Shown in pieces: positions 1 to 12,102 of a stretch of DNA of 64,000 nucleotides. The DNA is from Laguncularia racemosa (taxonomy: Eukaryota > Streptophyta > Magnoliopsida > Myrtales > Combretaceae). The stretch is taken from positions 1,674,001 to 1,738,000 of the forward strand of contig JBBMOL010000098.1 of NCBI GenBank assembly GCA_037954665.1. The letters are read 5' to 3'. Within the stretch, counting starts at the first letter, position 1; each line of letters starts with the position of its first letter. Below the pieces are notes generated by a model. That model was not told where the DNA came from. It did no database searches and saw only the letters and a list, made by a program, of their open reading frames with translations. A program made the translations under genes and the position numbers.

Positions 1-47
1 TTGCAAATCATTTCTGCTTCACATTTGCAGCTTCAAGAACTTCAAGG

Positions 48-1382
48 ATGGAGGATGCACTAAAGCAGGCTCAACTCCAAGATGGATATGTGTCCTACAG
101 ATGGGAAAAAAAGATGCAAGAAATGCTTTCAGTGTCTTCTTCGAGCTGTTTCCTATCCATTCTTTTTCTCCCAAAAGCCTCTGACCGAGTTGCCTCTCGA
201 TATAACGACTTGGAAGATACCCTTGCCAGGGCTAATGCATGGCTAAATGCATCCCAAACATCCGGTGTCCCTATTGTGTTCATGAATATCCAGACTGAAT
301 CTCTGCTCACAAAGGTCAACTCGCAGTCCTGAACTAATGCATTGCCATCGTTGTGTGTATTTTGTTACCTGTTCAGGAGTGATGAAGTAGCCCATATGGC
401 AAATTTCTTTAACCGTAAATGAGGATAATGTAGGAACTGAGTAGATACGCGGAAATGTTAACTCATTTCGATCCTTGTGATTCTGCTATTCCATACATGG
501 TTAAGGATGTTTTTTGTACTACAGATATCTGGAGAAACAGCTTCAGCAACTGTCAATGCAGGATCACTCTCTGACCTGTCTAACCTTGCCACAGCAAGTC
601 TCTATGGCTTTGAGGACTACCATGGAGTAGACATAGGAGTTGTGAGGGCAGTTCGTCTATGGTATGCTCCTCTAGGAGGTGAATACCAGATTGAGATCAA
701 ACTGAGAGACGGTGACTCAAAACTCGGATTTGCAATTAGCCGCACAGAGGAGGTATGATCTAAATACATGTAATGTTTTGGTATCTTGCTGTAACATATA
801 TTAAAGAAGTAAATTTATCTAACGGCAATTGCTCATCGTATCCTGGTTCATGGACAGGGGTTTATCTACATCTCATCCGTTATAGATAATGATGACGATG
901 CACCTTCCACCCGATCAGGCCTCTATGCAATGTACAAAGAAGCAGAGAGCTCATCTAGGCTTTTAGTCGTTTCTAGGGTGTCAAACCAGAAAGTTTTACC
1001 ATGGATTGTTTCCTCAACGGGAGCGGTTAGATGCTACGACACAGTTTCACTCAGCCAAAAGCTCTCATTGCATCGACATGCCAAAGCGTCTATTTACATT
1101 CACGTCTTTTTGTGGGATAAAATGATATTTCCTCCGTATGGTGGTAGCTCCAGATTCAGATCAGCACATTCCTCTCCCGGCATGGTTTCATCACCTAACC
1201 TTGACTTGCCAAGACTGCCAAATGAGAACCAGGTGCAACCTCTGCCACTTGGGTTGGCTAGTGATGATATAATAATTAATAATGAGAGGTTTGCATCTAA
1301 TAGAAATAGTTTTTCCAGAGATACAGCTGGGGAGATATCTTTCAGGTTCCATGAGTTTTTGGTTCCAAATAGTTGGGTCTGA
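48..1382 (+). CDS. Conserved plant protein with PDZ-like segment (3 exons)
   Basis: Modelled as exons 48-314, 525-752 and 858-1382, with GT-AG introns 315-524 and 753-857, all joined in phase; about 339 codons ending in TGA at 1380-1382. Exon 1 carries a helical region (SRYNDLEDTLARANAWLNAS). Exons 2-3 hold the core: a motif KLGFAISRTEEGFIYISSV across the second junction resembles the carboxylate-binding loop and second strand of a PDZ fold, followed by VSNQKVLPWIVSSTGAVRC and a Ser/Pro-rich tail. No signal peptide or membrane segment is obvious. I recall similar uncharacterised proteins in land plants, but no function is known to me. The start at 48 is the first ATG of the open frame; a possible acceptor at 29-30 means a further 5' exon may lie outside the window. 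It is the only gene here without evident damage. Confidence 0.72.
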
Positions 1383-1939
1383 GAGACATTGTGGATTTCC
1401 TTCTTCTCGAAACTGTATATATTAGAGGAACTTACCTAAAGTCCGAAGATGCTACTGATGTTTAGTTGGTATCGTTCATCATCTACTCGTTTCATATGTC
1501 GCAGGAGAATAACTATTTCAGTCTTGGAGTGTAAAGGCTAGTGTTGTTTTATCTTGTCATGTATGTGGATAAGCTGTAATGCAAGCAATGAAAGTGGGTG
1601 GGGGTTATCTTTTGTTCGCTTTATTCTTGATAATAGTATATATTAGGAAGTAAGTGATGGATTCAGTTACCAAAGAATTCGCTTATAAGGAGAAGGAATT
1701 CAATGACTTCATTCTATATATGAAGCATTTGATTACCTGACTTTAGCAGTCACAAAGCAATGAGCATTAGATGTTAATAGAACAAAACAATGAGCAGATT
1801 CGTGTTCATATGGATTGAAAAACTGATCCCACACAACATGTTACTCGTAAAGGTTACTAAGAGTAATAAGGTATTCTATTCTCATGTGAACTAAGTCCAA
1901 CTGTGAAAATTTTTGAATAATATTATATTGTTAAGTAAT
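1383..1939. other. 3' flank of the first gene
   Basis: No coding signal. The first 250 bases are probably the 3' untranslated region of the upstream gene. The rest is ordinary AT-rich spacer up to the Copia-1 LTR. Confidence 0.5.
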
Positions 1940-2100
1940 TGTTAGAGATTACAGAGTATAAACTATGATTATATAGTGTACAACATAACCCTAATGATGT
2001 ATGAAAAAGACTAAAATGTCCCTATGCTTACAGCTTATACAAGGTATACATGAACACATATTGAATTACATATAAAAGTGGGAATACATATGCTAATACA
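1940..2100 (-). repeat. Copia-1 3' LTR
   Basis: 161-bp segment beginning TGTTAG and ending CTAATACA on the plus strand, so the ends are short inverted repeats. It is followed by CCCCTCAATCTCAAGG, which on the minus strand is a purine-rich tract suitable as the plus-strand primer. No second copy was found in the window. Confidence 0.6.
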
Positions 2101-2522
2101 TCCCCTCAATCTCAAGGTGCAACACTTAATGTGAGATTAGAGCAAGGATTGAGAGAGGAGGAAGTGGATAGGTTCTTGGTAAGGATGTCAACCTATTGAA
2201 ACTTGGTGGGAATGTAGCAAACCAGAGCTTGACCTATGGAAACTATTTCCTGAACAAAGTGGTAGCTAATGTTCACATGTTTGGTGTGATCATGTTGAAC
2301 AAGGTTTGCTGAGAGATAAACTACTCCAATGTTGTCACAACATAAGATGATGGGATGCTGAATGGGTATGTGAAGCTCATGAGCAAGGTGCCAAATCCAA
2401 GTAAATTTAGCAACAGCACATGCAAGGGCATGGTATTAAGCTTCAGTTGAACTATGAGACATAGTAGGTTGCTTCTTAAACCACCATGAGATGAGATTGT
2501 GGCCATAATAGATTGCATAACT
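2101..2522 (-). pseudogene. Copia-1 RNase H, C-terminal part
   Basis: Minus-strand translation gives a copia RNase H tail: a segment like QPTMSHSSTEAEYHALA (the conserved S-T-E-A-E-Y motif), then the catalytic region LCCDNIG and a KHVNISYHFV segment, reaching the polypurine tract next to the LTR. It is spread over more than one frame. The N-terminal half of the same domain lies beyond hAT-1 at 6504-6620. Confidence 0.75.
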
Positions 2523-2530
2523 AGTGGTGG

Positions 2531-5500
2531 ATAGAGCCAGGAATGCAGGTCAAATGGGTTGGCCCACCTTGACTCACACTGGTTCGTGGGTCAATGTGGG
2601 CCGACCCATAGTGGCCTGTAAGGGTTGCGGGTAGAAAAATTCGGCCCACCCCACCCCATAGGCCAATGCGGGCTGGCCAGCCTTGCTTGCAATTTTTTTT
2701 TTTTTTACAAATTTAGTATTCTAAATTCGTTAAGTTAAATTTATGAAAGCTAGTAATTTATTATTGATTTAGTTTAATGGAAATGTAATATATTATAAAA
2801 TTCTTATTGAATAGAAATAGGAGATGTACATGCAGGCTTAAACCTATCATATTTAAACATACTATTTCAATTTATACATACTTACTCTTAAATCTTATTC
2901 TTATACGATAGAAAAGAAAACAACCTAAAATGATAATTAAGCAAATGTAGCAATTATCATAAAGTACTTTTCACTAATTATGTAGGAAAACAAAGACAAT
3001 AATAAAGGAGATAAAATCACATATACAAATCAACCATCAGTCATCACTATCATCATCATTAACAACCAAATTGATGTCTCCCTTTGATGAAGTAGTCCCA
3101 TTCCTACCCCCACTCCCATTGTCTTCTTCTTGATCTATAATTTATGACATTATACATATAATTAAATTAGATAATAAATGCTTGAAATAATACATTAAAA
3201 GAAAATATTACCAACAGAAAAAAAATAAATTACCTTCATATGCAAATTTTTGTAACTAATTACGTGTACAAATTAGAGCTTTTATATTAGCTGGAAGCAT
3301 AGAACTGCGATACTTATTAAGTACATGGGCACCGATACTGAAAGCTAACTCTGACGCTACAGTAGTAATTGGAATGCTAAGCATATCAGAGACAATGATA
3401 GATAAATCAGGATATCTCTGGCTTTGACTCTTCTAATGTTGTAACACATCCAATTTTGAGTAGAAGTCCATATCCATTACTAGCTCATCTAGATAAATAT
3501 TTAATGAAGATTTACCCCAACTTTGTACTTCTACTTGATGGTATCAAAATTCCTACATTATTAAGGAAAAAAAAATAATTAAATACTGATGTATAATACA
3601 ATAAAAAATATCATTAAAAAAATAAACAAAATTATTAAACTTACCACTAAAGTAGCAAAATCAATCTTCAAGCCCTTCTCAGCTCTATGTGTTGCTGCTC
3701 TTTTACTGTTGCTACCTCTAGATGTGTCTTGTCCCTAAGAAGATGATCAAACCTGATGGCTTCTAGTTCTAGATATGTGATCTGTTTTGCTCTTCTCATA
3801 TTCTCCATAAAGTTTATATAACTTGTTCTTTATGTGAGCCAATTTCTCTTCACAAGTGAGGGGATCAAGTTTATTAAAACAGAAGTTCAAAAAATCAAAC
3901 TTCATTTGAGGATCAAAGATTGCTTCAAGTGCAAGGATAACATTATAATCACTTCAATACTTATCGAACTTCTGTTCATTCTAATAGACATCTCCCTTAT
4001 GACATGATTTTCACTACTTAAATTTTCATTCAGCAAACATTCAATCCTCCATACTTGCAAAAAATAATGGTTTGAAGTTAGATATGATGATCCTGACATC
4101 AAATTGGTGATAATATGAAAAGGGCTAAAAAACTTGCATATCTTTTTTGCTCTTTCTCACTCATCAATGGTTGGGCAATATTTATAATGACGATCATTCA
4201 ATTGAAAGCAAGAAAAAACACGTCGATACTTGAGTGCGCTATTAAGCATAAGATAAGTGGAATTCCATCTAGTAGTTACATCTAACCACAAACCAAGATT
4301 GGTATCAATGTTGCCAACTTGTTCAACACTCTAAAAAGTGTTTCATTCTACTCTCGGAGCCCTTCACATACTTGACACTCTCCCTTATTTTATGCAATGC
4401 TTCACTACTTATAGTCAATCCTTCTTTAACGATCAAATGAAGAATATAAGCTCAACATCTAATATGAAAAAACTCACCACCACATAACAAACTATGTTGT
4501 AAGTTCAATTGCTTTTTTCAGAAAATCTTGCATAGAATCATTTGCAGATGCATTATCTAATGTAAGGGAGAATATCTTCCTATTTATGCCCTAATCTTTC
4601 AAAAATTTAAATACTTTTTTCGACAACTCTAACCCTAAGTGAAGAAGCAGCATTTTACAAAAAGCAAGAATTTTATTATTTAGTTTCCAATTGTCATCCA
4701 CATAATGTCTAGTTAACCAAATATATCCCTCACTGGTGGAAGCAATCCATATATCAGAAGTCAAACATACTTTCCCTGGAATTTTTTGCAATATTCTTTT
4801 CAAATTCTTCTTTGAGTCAAATATAAATTCCAAACATCTGATGTAGCAATTTTTCTACTAATTGGCTTATAATCAGGATTATACAACCTAATGAACTGTG
4901 TGATCCTCTTATACTCAACAAATGAAAATGGTAAATCATATTTAATAATAGCCATAGCCATTACCTTATGAGCAAATTTAGGATCTGGTTTTCTTGATCT
5001 TAACTTGCCAGCATGATCAATTATCATATCACCAACATCATTATATCTAAGAATTTGGCTCAAATGACACTTTTCTTTATGTCGACATAAAGATGAAGTT
5101 CCATGTGAATGTGCTCCAGTAACATATTCCTTCCCACATGCTTTACACTTAGCCCCATTTTTACCATCCTTCCCAATACTAATTTTTGTAAATATTTCCC
5201 AAACCTTAGAAGAAGAGCTACCTACTCGAGCCTTCTTACCTACATGTTCTTCAGATTGAGAAGATCCTGGTTGTAGATTATCGTTACACCCACCAACTTC
5301 AGACACATCATCCACATTAATAGGTTCAATTGCAGTCTCATTATTTGGAGGATCCATTCTGTAAATATATTTCAACATTAATGTATATATTGCAACATAA
5401 AAAAATTAAAAATTCCTTCTTATGATAATATAGAAAATGTTATTAGTAGTAGTACACTTATTTTGCAAAATCTTTATATATATAATATATATATATATAA

Positions 5501-6495
5501 GATTATAATTTATAAAATATAAATATAGTCATCGCACCGGCATCACCCTACTGGCTAACATCATGGCATCACCGCACTGGCTATTGTTGGTTCGTCACTG
5601 TCATGGCGTCACTCATTGCCAGCGCCACAGTCCCCAAACCATAAACCTAACACGGCAGCACCAACAGCCAGTCCCCAAACCGGTTATCTCCTTTGGGTTA
5701 ACCATAAACCCAACACAATATAGTCCCCAATCCCAATTCCGAAATAGCCAGTTGCAACACACCATGCCAATGCTAGTCCCTAAACCGTACCGTAAACCCC
5801 AGTCCCTAAATAGCCAAACACAACAGCAATCCACCAAACCACCACCACACCACGATAAGTCATAGCCCATAGTCCACACTCCACAACCACAAGCAATGTC
5901 AAAGAAAAAAAGATAAATAAATAGGAGGGCGACTTACAGTTACCAAGGACGACTGGTCTGGTTTGGTTTGGTTCTAGTCCGGAACGGAGGCGAGGCCAGA
6001 GGTGATGGAGTAGTAGAGATTGGTCTCGTCTAGTATGGTCAGGGATGCCATTACCTAGTGAGGAATCTGACGAGTGAGAGTGACGGCACGATGGGGAGCA
6101 TGATAGTGACAGTACGGGGGTTGAAGGAAGAGAAAGAGAAGAGCTGCATGGGCAGTGAGGTAGATAGGTACGGCACGAGGGAAGAGTAGAAGACTAAGAG
6201 AAAGAGCTACCCTTTTATAATCATTTGCGTCCTATCGTCCTTGTCTCGTCACCGATGTCTATCACTCTTTAGGTCGTTAGTTACGGTCATTATTGCCTTA
6301 TGTCACGTCTATGGTCTATCACATTTGCTGATCTGCGTTGCCGTTTTTTTTTTTTTTTTTGCGGGTTAGCGGGCCAACCTGTGCTCACGGTAAGTTGCTC
6401 GCCCCACCCCACGGGCCAAAATTTTCAGTCCACCCTGCAAATTTTTGAGAGCTTTGCAGGTCAGCTCGCTAACCCACCTCGCAATTCCCAGCTCC
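2531..6495 (-). mobile_element. hAT-1 DNA transposon inserted in Copia-1 RNase H
   Basis: A 3965-bp insertion flanked by the 8-bp direct repeat AGTGGTGG (2523-2530 and 6496-6503), the target-duplication length typical of hAT. The ends are related inverted sequences: left TAGAGCCAGGAATGC, right end read in reverse GGAGCTGGGAATTGC, each followed by a GGGTTGGCCC/GGGTTAGCG-like subterminal repeat. Removing the insertion and one repeat restores the Copia-1 reading around YPDTHRSTTG-YAIYYG, which confirms both boundaries. The interior encodes a broken minus-strand BED-finger transposase. The region 5400-6480 is non-coding and AC/TG-rich. Confidence 0.9.
3270..5357 (-). pseudogene. hAT-1 transposase (BED zinc finger), broken
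   Basis: The likely start is the Met of MDPPNNE at 5357. The first 190 codons contain a BED-type zinc finger: CKACGKEYVTGAHSHG followed by LCRHKEKCH, i.e. a C-x2-C pair then H/C ligands. After a frameshift near 4830 the frame 4591-4833 carries KVCLTSDIWIASTSEGYIWL, which matches the first catalytic Asp region (LTSDxW) of hAT transposases. Around 3270-3560 the C-terminal dimerisation signature is visible (SELAFSIGAHVLNKYRSS). The region between is interrupted by many stops. The order BED, catalytic core, hAT-C dimerisation domain and the length are right for a plant hAT transposase. It cannot be expressed as one protein. Confidence 0.85.
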
Positions 6496-6503
6496 AGTGG
6501 TGG

Positions 6504-7560
6504 AGCGATGAGTGTCGGGATAACTAACCCAATTAGCATATGCAAAAGTTGTTAAAGATGTGCTAGATGTACGAATAATGGGAAGTCCTAGATGTGGCAT
6601 ACCTCGAAGATAGTAAAGTTATCATTTTACTGCTTGCATATGGTGAATGGTGGGAGAGTGCATATATTGATTTAGTTGATTCACGACAAAGTTGATATTT
6701 AGGCGAGTGATTTTGAGGTATTGAAGTACATTAATAAACTCACAATAGGTAGTTGGATTTGACAATGGAGGTGAGCTAGTAGCCTTAAGATGACTTTTAG
6801 GAGAGGGGGGTTTTAATAGGTTTAGAGAGGTGCATATGATGATGTTTGAGTAAGTCAAGGAGGAATTTAGATTGACATAAGTGAAGGCCTTGCTTTGTAG
6901 TAGTGACACAAATGCCAAGAAAGAAATGTAGTGGGCTAAGATCTTTCATGGCAAACTAGTGAGATAGAATTAATATGTAATGATTAAGGAATGAGGTATT
7001 GCTTCCAATAAATATGATGTCATCAATATAGAGAAGATGGATGCCACATCTTTTTGTAAGAATGAACATGGATGTGTCAACCTTGCTTGAATAAAACCTT
7101 AAGTGAATTAAGAAACTATTAAAGTAATGAAACGAAGCTTTAAGAGCTTGTTTCAGTCCGTAAAGAGATTTTTTGAGCTGACACACATAATGAGGATAAC
7201 GAGGATGAACAAAGCTAAGGGGACTATTTCATGAAGATTTACTCTGTGAGATAACCGTAAAGAAAGACATTTTTAACATTTAGTTAATGAATATCCCTAT
7301 TTGACAACGAGACTAAAAGTTTCAATATAATTAATGCCTCTTGCTAAGTGAAACCCTAGGCAACAAGATGGGCTTTGTGACGTTCTACTTATTCCTTAGC
7401 ATTGTATTTCAATCGAAACTTCCAAGTACTACCAACTACATTTTGGTGTGATTGCGACGGAACTAGAGTCTAAGTGTGGTTTTTGAGAAGTGAGTCAAAC
7501 TCTTCTTTCATAGTTACTACCCAGGTGGGGTCATGAAGGACATTTGTGTAATGATGAGGG
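6504..7560 (-). pseudogene. Copia-1 reverse transcriptase and RNase H N-terminus
   Basis: Minus-strand frames contain CQLKKSLYGLKQ, then the catalytic motif YIDDII at 7013-7030 (a YVDD variant), then the thumb/connection with the RVLRYLRG-type region near 6600 and the start of RNase H (YPDTH, 6504-6540). Several frameshifts and stops separate these motifs. hAT-1 cuts the RNase H portion at 6504. Confidence 0.8.
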
Positions 7561-7844
7561 TTAGTGGTAGAGGTGTGAGTGTGAAGGCTAAGAAATTAGT
7601 GAGGTTTTGTAATGTTTGATTTAGAGTGGGTTTGGATATGATATGTAGGTAGAGTGGAAGACGGGGTGTTAGTGCAAGTGGTAGTAGAGGTGGAGGGGGG
7701 TAGATGTTTAAGTAAGGATGAGGAAAAGACAAAAGAGGGGGGGCATAGATGTTTTGGAGTGATGGTAGGCATAGAGTATTGGTAGGCAAGTGAGATTGGG
7801 TTCAGACGTAGAGGTAAAAGATAAAGATGATGTCGATGTTATGT

Positions 7845-7879
<35 letters not shown>
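7845..7879. repeat. Homopolymer run of 35 G
   Basis: An unbroken run of 35 G residues. On the minus (coding) strand of Copia-1 it falls in the Ser/Pro/Thr-rich linker between integrase and reverse transcriptase and would read as polyproline. It is probably an expanded CCN-codon tract, and its exact length may be affected by assembly error. Confidence 0.85.
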
Positions 7880-7880
<1 letters not shown>

Positions 7881-8099
7881 GGGGCTAGACAAAGGATAGG
7901 GAGATTGAAAGGAGGGTACATGTGGTGAGGGTGAAGGTGTAGTAAAAGAAGGTAAGGTGAGGGTTGAAAGTTGTATGGGGGAGGTGGGGATGCAACTAGT
8001 GAAGGTAGGAAATGAGTTAGTGTTTTCACTAACCACAGTAAAGGATGAGGTAAGGTTTGTATAAGGAAAATTAGACTCATAAAAGACTACATGACGGCT

Positions 8100-9460
8100 G
8101 ATGTATACTTGACCAAATGTGGGGTCTAAATAGCGATAGCCTTTATGGTTTACTGAGTAGCTAATGAAGATATAAGGTGTAAAGTAAGGTGAAAGTTTGT
8201 TTGGGCCATTATGTATCATGTTAGGGAAATAAAGACATCTAAAAGTGTGAAGAAAGTGATAGGTAGGGGGCATGTTGTGGAGAAGTTCAAAAGGTGATTT
8301 ATAGTTAAGGATGGTTGAGGGTAGTCGGTTAATGGTGTACAAGATTGTAAGGGTGGCATCAACCTAGAAAGAGGGGAGAGATTGGCATGTAGGCGAATAG
8401 TGTGAGCCAATTCAATTATATGGCAATGTTTATGTTCAGCTACTCTATTTTTTTGTGGAGTACAGGGACAAGATAGTTGAAGTTGTATACCATTATCAGG
8501 TAAGAAATTGGTGAAAGCCCTGTTAACAAATTCACCACCACCATCACAATGAAAAAAAATTTAATGCTATTGAAAAAATGATTTTCAATAAGAGTTTTGA
8601 AATGCTAAAGATGAGAGAAGAGTTCATTTTTATTATTTAATGGGAAAATCTAAGAGCATTTGTTACAATCGCCAACAAAGATCACATAATAGTGAAAACC
8701 TAGATTAGATCTAACAGAATTTTGTCATACATCATAATGAATCAAATCTAAGGGTTCTATGCTCTATGAGATGATGGGCGAAATGGAAGCTGAGTAGATT
8801 TTCTAGCGCGGCAAGAGTGATAGGGATTGGTAGAGGTAGAGGAAGACTGGGCTTGATTGACATGATGCTAAACCAACTTATGTAGGATGTCAGAGTGAGG
8901 ATGACATAAGCGGGAGTGCTAAATTCACGAAGAGTAACAAATGTTAAGAAAGATTGAAGTGGCACAATTGGATGTAGAATAAGAGGATAGAGAGGATGCC
9001 TAGTTAGATGCTGGAGGAGTTGGCTTGTCTTAGAGTCCTTGACATAGAAATGAGAGTTAGTAAAGCTAATAGTACAATCATTATCTTAGCATAATTTGAC
9101 AATAAACAATAGATTATGAGTAAGAGAAGGAACATGTAAGACATTTTTTAGAATAAGATTGTGACCATGAGTGCAAATGAGATTAGCTATGTGAGATATA
9201 AATAGTCAAGCTCCATTCCCTACAAAATCCTTTTCAAATCCAACATAAGGCTGTAAATCAATAATTATACCTGGATCAAGAGTCATGTGGTGCGTAGCAC
9301 TAGAGTCTGGATACCAGACGACATCGTGAGATTCACCAAGAGATAGGGTAGCGAAAGATTAAGGCATATCCTCATAGGACTCATGAAACCGATGATAGCC
9401 ATGAAAGGCTGTATGTCCCGATTTGTCATAGATTTGGCATATCGTTTGAGAAAAGGAGTT
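8100..9460 (-). pseudogene. Copia-1 protease and integrase region
   Basis: From right to left: a zinc-knuckle remnant (CQICDKSGHTAFHG near 9430), a protease active-site remnant (PDSSATHHMT near 9310), a gag-pre-integrase stretch (HNLILKNVLHVPS near 9160), and an integrase C-terminal core with NRLPSTILNYKSPFELLH and VNHKGYRYLDPTFGQVYISR in the frame 7839-8342. Stops are frequent. The 7560-8100 interval is the low-complexity Pro/Ser/Thr linker. Copia-2 cuts the sequence at 9460, just before the zinc knuckle. Confidence 0.78.
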
Positions 9461-9695
9461 TGTTAGTTTGTTGCTGGTTAAGACTACAATTATTTTGTTT
9501 TTTGGTTTGTTTCAATTTGTTCTAGTTTTCAAGAAGTGATTAAGTTTGTTTTGATTTGTTTTGCTTAAATTTTGGATGTTAAGTTTATTAAATTGTTACT
9601 TCATATAGTTTTAGAAGCTTGCTAAAATAGAATGAATAAGATCAAATTTGTTCTTCCTTATTTTTATTACTCTGTTCCTAGCCTCCAAAATAACA
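9461..9695 (+). repeat. Copia-2 5' LTR
   Basis: 235 bp, starting TGTTAG and ending AATAACA, so the termini are inverted TGTTA/TAACA. Rich in TTTGTTTT-type pyrimidine tracts. Confidence 0.93.
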
Positions 9696-9712
9696 ATTGG
9701 TATCAGAGTAAC
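9696..9712 (+). promoter_or_regulatory. Copia-2 primer-binding site
   Basis: ATTGGTATCAGAGTAAC begins immediately after the LTR and matches the TGGTATCAGAGC consensus complementary to the 3' end of initiator methionine tRNA, with one change near its end. Confidence 0.85.
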
Positions 9713-9750
9713 CTTCTTGCGGGATCTGTGTAGAAGCTTTTCTAAACGTC

Positions 9751-10653
9751 ATGGAAGCTGAAGCAAATTTCTCTTCAATAGCTCCGCCAGTGTTTGATGG
9801 AGAAAACTACCAGATTTGGGCAGTTTGTATGGAGACTTATCTGGAGTCTTTGGATCTTTGGGAAGTAGTGGAAGAAGACTATGATGTGTCTACACTTCTA
9901 AACAATCCCACCATGGCTCAGATCAAAACGCATAAGAAGAAGAAGACTAAAAAGTCGAAGGCCAAAGCGTACTTATTCGTTGCGGTATCATCAACGATTT
10001 TCACAAGAATAATGTCCTGTAAGACAGCCAAGTTTATATGGGAATATCTCAAGGAAGAATATGCAGGAGATGAAAGGATCAGAGGAATGAAAGTTCTAAA
10101 TTTGATAAGAGATTTTGAATTGCAAAAGATGAAGGAATCTGAAACAATCAAAGAATATTCAGATAGACTTCTTGATATTGAAAACAAAATCAAACTATTA
10201 GGGTCAGAATTTAATGATTTAAGGATTGTTGAGAAGACCTTTGTCACAATACCTGAGAGATATGAGGCAACGGTAACAACACTGGAAAATACTAAGGATT
10301 TATCAAATATTTCCTTGGTAAAATTGCTAAATTCACTATAGGCACAAGAACAAAGAAGGCATATGAGGGAATATGTTAACATTGAAGGAGCTTTATTTGC
10401 AAAACATCATGGAGCTGATAAAAACAAAGGGAAAAAAGAAAAAAAAGTGAAGACGGAAAAATTTTTCCTACTTCAAATAATAACAAAGGAAGAAAAGGAA
10501 GCTTCAAGGGTAAATATCCTTCTTGCCGTCATTGTGGAAGGGAAGGTCACCCACCATTCAAATGCTGGAGGAGACTTGATGCAAAATGTTCCAAGTGCAA
10601 TCAAATGGGACATGAAACAATTATCTACAAAAGAAAGGTTCGGCAGCAAGTGA
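9751..10653 (+). pseudogene. Copia-2 gag
   Basis: Starts with ATG at 9751 (MEAEANFSSIAPPVFDGENY), 55 bases after the primer site. The 196-codon open part is a UBN2/retrotransposon gag domain (motifs FDGENYQIWAVCM, IKEYSDRLLDIENKI). A TAG at 10339-10341 interrupts it; the frame then continues from 10363 and shifts in the nucleocapsid part, where a CCHC zinc knuckle (CRHCGREGHPPFKCW) and a second one (CSKCNQMGHE) can be read in neighbouring frames around 10530-10620. It would package element RNA in virus-like particles. It is not functional as it stands. Confidence 0.85.
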
Positions 10654-10697
10654 TCGAAGCACAAGTTGTTGAATAAGAAGATGAAGATAAGCTTTTT

Positions 10698-12060
10698 GTG
10701 GCATCTTGTGTTGTTAATGGTTGTTCATTTGAAAGTTGGTTGATTGATAGTGGTTGTACAAACTATATGACCAATGATGAAAAACTCTTCAAAAATTTGA
10801 GGCCAATTGACATTACTAAAGTCAAAATTGGTAATGGCGATTACATCTCTATTAAAAGAATAGGGATAGTAATCATAACGGGAGCTGAAGGTTCAAAGGA
10901 CATCTTTGATGTTCTTTATGTACCTGAGATTGACTAAAACTTATTGAGTGTGCGTTAATTGATTAAATGCGGGTTCAAAGTAATTTTTGAAGATGACTTC
11001 TGCCACATACTTAATGCTACTGGTTAGAAGGTTCTTAATGTGAGAATGAAAGGGAAAAGTTTCTCTTTTGATCCAATCAAAGAAGAACCTATTGTGTTCT
11101 CCACGGAAGCCAGCAACACGGAGATATGGCATAAGAGACTTGGTCATTGCCACTTGAAAAGGATGCAATTTATGAAGGAAAGGGAGCTCACAGTTGGATT
11201 ACCAACATTTGGAAATCACCTACCGAGATGCAATGCTTGTCAATATGGTAAGCAAAATCGGCAACCATTCCCAAAGCCATCGTAGAGAGCTACTCACAAG
11301 TTGCAGCTGATTCACACAGATGTTATGGGTCCTTATAGAACTCCATCCTTAGCAGGTAGTCAATATTATGTTATCTTCATTGATGATTTTATAAGAATGT
11401 GTTGGATTTTTTTTTCTAAAATTCAAATCAGAAGTGGCTGGTGTGTTTTAGAAATTCAAGAGAATGGTAGAAAACCAAAGTGATTGCAAAATCTAAGATA
11501 TAAGATCAGATAATGGAAAAGAATACACATTAGGAGAATTTAACTTGTTTTGTGAAGAAGCGGGCATACAACATCAGCTTACTACTCCTTACACTCTACA
11601 ACAAAACAGGGTTAGCGAAAGGAGAAACGGATATATAATGGAGATGACTAGATGTATGTTGCATGATAAAGATTTGCCAAAGAATTTTTGGGCTGAGGTG
11701 GCTAGTATTGCGTTCTTCTTGCAAAACAGATTACCTACCAAAGCATTGAAGGATAAAACACCATTCGAGGCATGGTATGGCTATAAACTCTCATTGAATT
11801 TTCTTAAAGTGTTTGGTTGTTTGTGTTTCTCTAATATTCCATGAGTTAAGTATGATAAGCTCGACAAGAAGTCGAAACCAGGTGTCTTTATAGGCTATAG
11901 TTCTTCCTCTAAGGCGTACAAGATCTATCAACCTCAAATGGGAAAAATAATTTTCAATAGAGATGTGTTCTTTAATGAAAATGAAAAGTGGAACTGGGAA
12001 CAGATAAAGGAGATGCATGTGACCAAGCAAAAATCGAGCTTATCCTTCCAAACAAGAGAA
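10698..12060 (+). pseudogene. Copia-2 protease and integrase
   Basis: Protease: WLIDSGCTNYMT near 10740 has the D-S-G catalytic triplet. Gag-pre-integrase HHCC part near 11130-11250 (IWHKRLGHCHLKRM ... CNACQYGKQ). The integrase core follows with HTDVMGPYRTPS (first acidic residue), then RSDNGKEY and the segment ending SERRNGYIMEMTR, which contains the second acidic region and the catalytic Glu position. Four or more stops (10935, 11283, 11481, 11842) break it. Confidence 0.85.
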
Positions 12061-12102
12061 GAACAAGTTTCAAAATAGTGGCAAGAGGAACTGGAAGATG
12101 AT

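Noticed and set aside
5563..5879. Two overlapping frames of about 90-100 codons on opposite strands inside hAT-1
   Set aside because: Pro/Gln-rich and Trp/Cys/Gly-rich mirror translations of a repetitive ACCAAACC-type tract in the non-coding part of the transposon.
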